From: JBKDZR01 sp047971485
GTDB taxonomy: Bacteria; Pseudomonadota; Alphaproteobacteria; Rhodobacterales; Rhodobacteraceae
Assembly (NCBI GenBank): GCA_047971485.1
Contig: JBKDZR010000056.1
Location: forward strand, 1 to 43,432
Direction: 5' to 3'
Length of the DNA: 43,432 bases
Within the stretch, counting starts at the first letter, position 1; each line of letters starts with the position of its first letter. The notes beneath the pieces are model-generated. The model had not been told where the DNA came from, searched no databases, and worked only from the letters and a program-made list of their open reading frames with translations. Positions 42,007-43,432 of the stretch are shown here, in pieces. The translations under genes were made by a program, and so were the position numbers.

Positions 42007-42804
42007 ATGTCCCTGCCCGTTCTTCTTGCCGCCCTGCTGGCCTGCGCGACAGCCTTGCCCGCCCTGGCTGCCCCATGTGGCAACACTGCGGCGGGTTTTG
42101 CCCAGTGGAAACAGGATTTTGCCCGCGACGCGGCCACGAACGGGATTGGCCAGCGCGGCCTGCAGGCCCTGCGCCAGACCCAATACTCCACCCGCACGAT
42201 CAACGCCGACCGCAATCAGAAAAGCTTTCGACTGACACTGGAGGATTTCATGCGCAAGCGCGGGGCCGATACGATCGTCGCCCAGGGCCGTCAGCGCAAG
42301 GCCCGGAACGCCGCATTTTATAGTTCGCTGGAACAGCACTATGGCGTTCCCGCCGGGGTGCTCATCGCCATTCACGGCATGGAAACCGGTTTTGGCCGCT
42401 TCATGGGCGATGCCAATGTCCTGTCGGCGGTGGCAACCCTGGCCTATGATTGCCGGCGGCCCGACTTCTTCACCCCCCATCTGACCGCGGCCATGGCGCT
42501 GATCGATCGCGGCTGGATCAGCCCCGACACCAAGGGCGCGATGCATGGGGAATTGGGGCATACCCAGTTCCTGCCGGCCAATGTGGTGCATTACGGGGTG
42601 GACGGAAACGGCGATGGGCGGGTGGACATGTACGATCTGTCCGATGCGCTGTCCTCAACCGCGAACTATCTGCGCGAAAAGGGCTGGCGCCCCGGTCAGG
42701 CCTATCAGCCCGGCAGCCACAACTTCGAGGTACTGAAGGAATGGAATGCCGCATCGGTCTATCAACAATCGCTAGCCATCATGGGCGCGCGGATCGACGG
42801 TTAA
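42007..42804 (+). CDS. Lytic murein transglycosylase, MltB family
   Basis: The 265-residue periplasmic enzyme cleaves peptidoglycan glycan strands. A signal peptide covers about residues 1-21 (ending ALA-A). The cysteine at 24 follows a proline, so there is no true lipobox and the protein is probably soluble. The catalytic glutamate is E126 in AIHGMETGFGRFMG, and the family's GELGHTQFLPANVVHYGVDG and STANYLREKGW motifs follow. The start at 42007 opens the signal peptide; the earlier in-frame ATGs lie within the upstream terminator region and are not supported. Confidence 0.92.
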   Translation: MSLPVLLAALLACATALPALAAPCGNTAAGFAQWKQDFARDAATNGIGQRGLQALRQTQYSTRTINADRNQKSFRLTLEDFMRKRGADTIVAQGRQRKARNAAFYSSLEQHYGVPAGVLIAIHGMETGFGRFMGDANVLSAVATLAYDCRRPDFFTPHLTAAMALIDRGWISPDTKGAMHGELGHTQFLPANVVHYGVDGNGDGRVDMYDLSDALSSTANYLREKGWRPGQAYQPGSHNFEVLKEWNAASVYQQSLAIMGARIDG

Positions 42805-42814
42805 GCAGCACGAC

Positions 42815-42842
42815 AAAAGCCGCGACCAGACAGGCGCGGCTT
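42815..42842 (-). terminator. Intrinsic terminator of rpmG
   Basis: AAGCCGCG and CGCGGCTT pair over 8 bp with a 10-base loop, and TTTTG follows on the minus strand. It may also stop the convergent mltB transcript. Confidence 0.82.
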
Positions 42843-42867
42843 CGTCAGGTCTGTCACAAGGGCAAGA

Positions 42868-43035
42868 TTACTTGATCTTGCCTTCCTTGTATTCAACGTG
42901 CTTACGCGCGACCGGATCATATTTCCGCACGACCATTTTTTCGGTCATGGTGCGGGCATTTTTCTTGGTCACGTAGAAATGGCCAGTATCCGCAGTCGAG
43001 TTCAGGCGGATCTTGATTGTGGTCGGCTTCGCCAT
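42868..43035 (-). CDS. rpmG: 50S ribosomal protein L33
   Basis: This short gene encodes the 55-residue L33 protein of the large subunit. The sequence begins MAKPTTIKIRLNSTADTGHF and continues with YVTKKNARTMTEKM and VVRKYDPVARKHVEYKEGKIK, the standard L33 pattern. It lacks the CxxC pairs, so this is the zinc-independent (C-) form. The start at 43035 follows GAGGAG. Its own promoter must lie in the short gap before rnpB, and a terminator follows. Confidence 0.96.
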   Translation of the reverse strand: MAKPTTIKIRLNSTADTGHFYVTKKNARTMTEKMVVRKYDPVARKHVEYKEGKIK

Positions 43036-43184
43036 AGTCTCAGCTCCTCAACCGGGCGGCGATGGCCACCCGCGAAATTCATGAACCCCGGCTTTTACGG
43101 AAGCTGGCCCCTGTGTCAAGCCGGCGCGGGACGGTTTTCATCCGATCCGCCCCTTTCCCGAAGGTTCCAGGGCGGGAAGGACTG

Positions 43185-43432
43185 CGCGGATGGCCTGTAA
43201 GCCGGATTCTGTCCGGGGGTTGCCCCCCTGGATGACCATTCCTCTTGGCGCACCGTTGCCGGTACGCTCCAGCTGCCAACCCGGATCTCGGGGCTGAAGC
43301 GGCCCTGCGGTCCTGCCGCGTGAGATCCCTATTCGGCATTGCTCCCGGTGGGGCTTGCCTTGCCGGTCCGGTTGCCCGGCCCGCGGTGGGCCCTTACCCC
43401 ACCGTTTCACCCTTGCCCGCGGCGGTTTCGGC
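43185..43432 (-). ncRNA. rnpB: RNase P RNA, 3' part (runs off the right edge)
   Basis: The minus strand carries the catalytic RNA of RNase P, which trims tRNA 5' leaders. Visible hallmarks, in RNA order, are AGGGTGAAACGGTGGGGTAAG (43414-43394), AATGCCGAATAGGG, AGAGGAATGGTCATC, and the 3' universal ACAGAATCCGGCTTACAGGC ending near 43193. The 5' end lies beyond the window. The exact 3' boundary is estimated to within about 10 bases. It is a type A (ancestral) RNA, as expected for an alphaproteobacterium. Confidence 0.95.

Noticed and set aside
1..43432. CRISPR arrays, insertion sequences, prophage or integrated element
   Set aside because: No regularly spaced direct repeats, transposase, integrase or phage genes were seen. 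tRNA-Leu and tRNA-Tyr have no duplicated 3' ends nearby.

Overview
The window is a GC-rich piece (roughly mid-60s % GC by eye) of an alphaproteobacterial chromosome, most likely from the Rhodobacterales (Rhodobacter/Roseobacter relatives). The evidence is CckA, a LexA box of the alphaproteobacterial type (GTTC-N7-GTTC) on the recA promoter, ribosomal protein S9 with an N-terminal extension, an ArgC with a Rhodobacterales-style active-site segment, and the full System I cytochrome c maturation style of gene set. Almost everything is core housekeeping DNA. I see no insertion sequence, prophage, CRISPR array or rRNA operon.

Layout. 1-1.7 kb: end of hpt, then a cytochrome c' and a membrane-anchored diheme cytochrome c. 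1.7-5 kb: repeat-rich gap, lipA, a Prx5-type peroxiredoxin, tRNA-Leu(UAA), tpiA. 4.9-8.3 kb: an unusual two-gene unit, a 38-aa Cys-containing secreted-type peptide followed by a 1075-aa polytopic membrane protein that ends in a periplasmic amino-acid-binding-protein-like domain. 8.5-10.2 kb: sodB, a TfoX-N protein and a one-TM protein. 10.3-12.3 kb: ccmI-ruvX-DUF1289, with stop/start overlaps. 12.4-13.3 kb: a LuxR-type regulator without a luxI. 13.5-15.3 kb: rpsB-tsf. 15.7-18.4 kb: a DUF502 membrane protein, then bdhA plus a patatin-like lipase. 18.7-20.5 kb: a YejA-like binding protein. 20.8-27.5 kb: cckA, recA, alaS and DUF1330, all on the minus strand. 27.6-33.5 kb: an RsmB-type methyltransferase, rplM-rpsI, and ccmF-ccmH-enoyl-CoA hydratase. 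33.7-37.7 kb (mostly plus): tag, NUDIX, pdxY, tRNA-Tyr, rlmB, a zinc-ribbon protein and a CoA-binding protein. 37.8-40.2 kb: murI-argC-ccmE. 40.8-43.4 kb: a LysR regulator, an MltB-type transglycosylase, rpmG and the 3' part of rnpB (RNase P RNA), which runs off the right edge.

Themes. Cytochrome c biogenesis genes appear at three separate places (ccmI; ccmF-ccmH; ccmE), and two c-type cytochromes lie at the left end. Translation genes are frequent (tsf, rpsB, rplM, rpsI, rpmG, alaS, rlmB, two tRNAs).

The most interesting non-routine signals are: (1) the 38-aa peptide / 1075-aa membrane-receptor unit; (2) three intergenic promoter-hairpin-terminator units that look like small RNAs (minus strand near 18.5 kb, plus strand near 37.15 kb and 41.85 kb); (3) a 100-bp interspersed element present twice, 85/100 identical without gaps, each copy abutting a TAG stop codon; (4) a LuxR protein whose conserved ligand-pocket Asp appears replaced.
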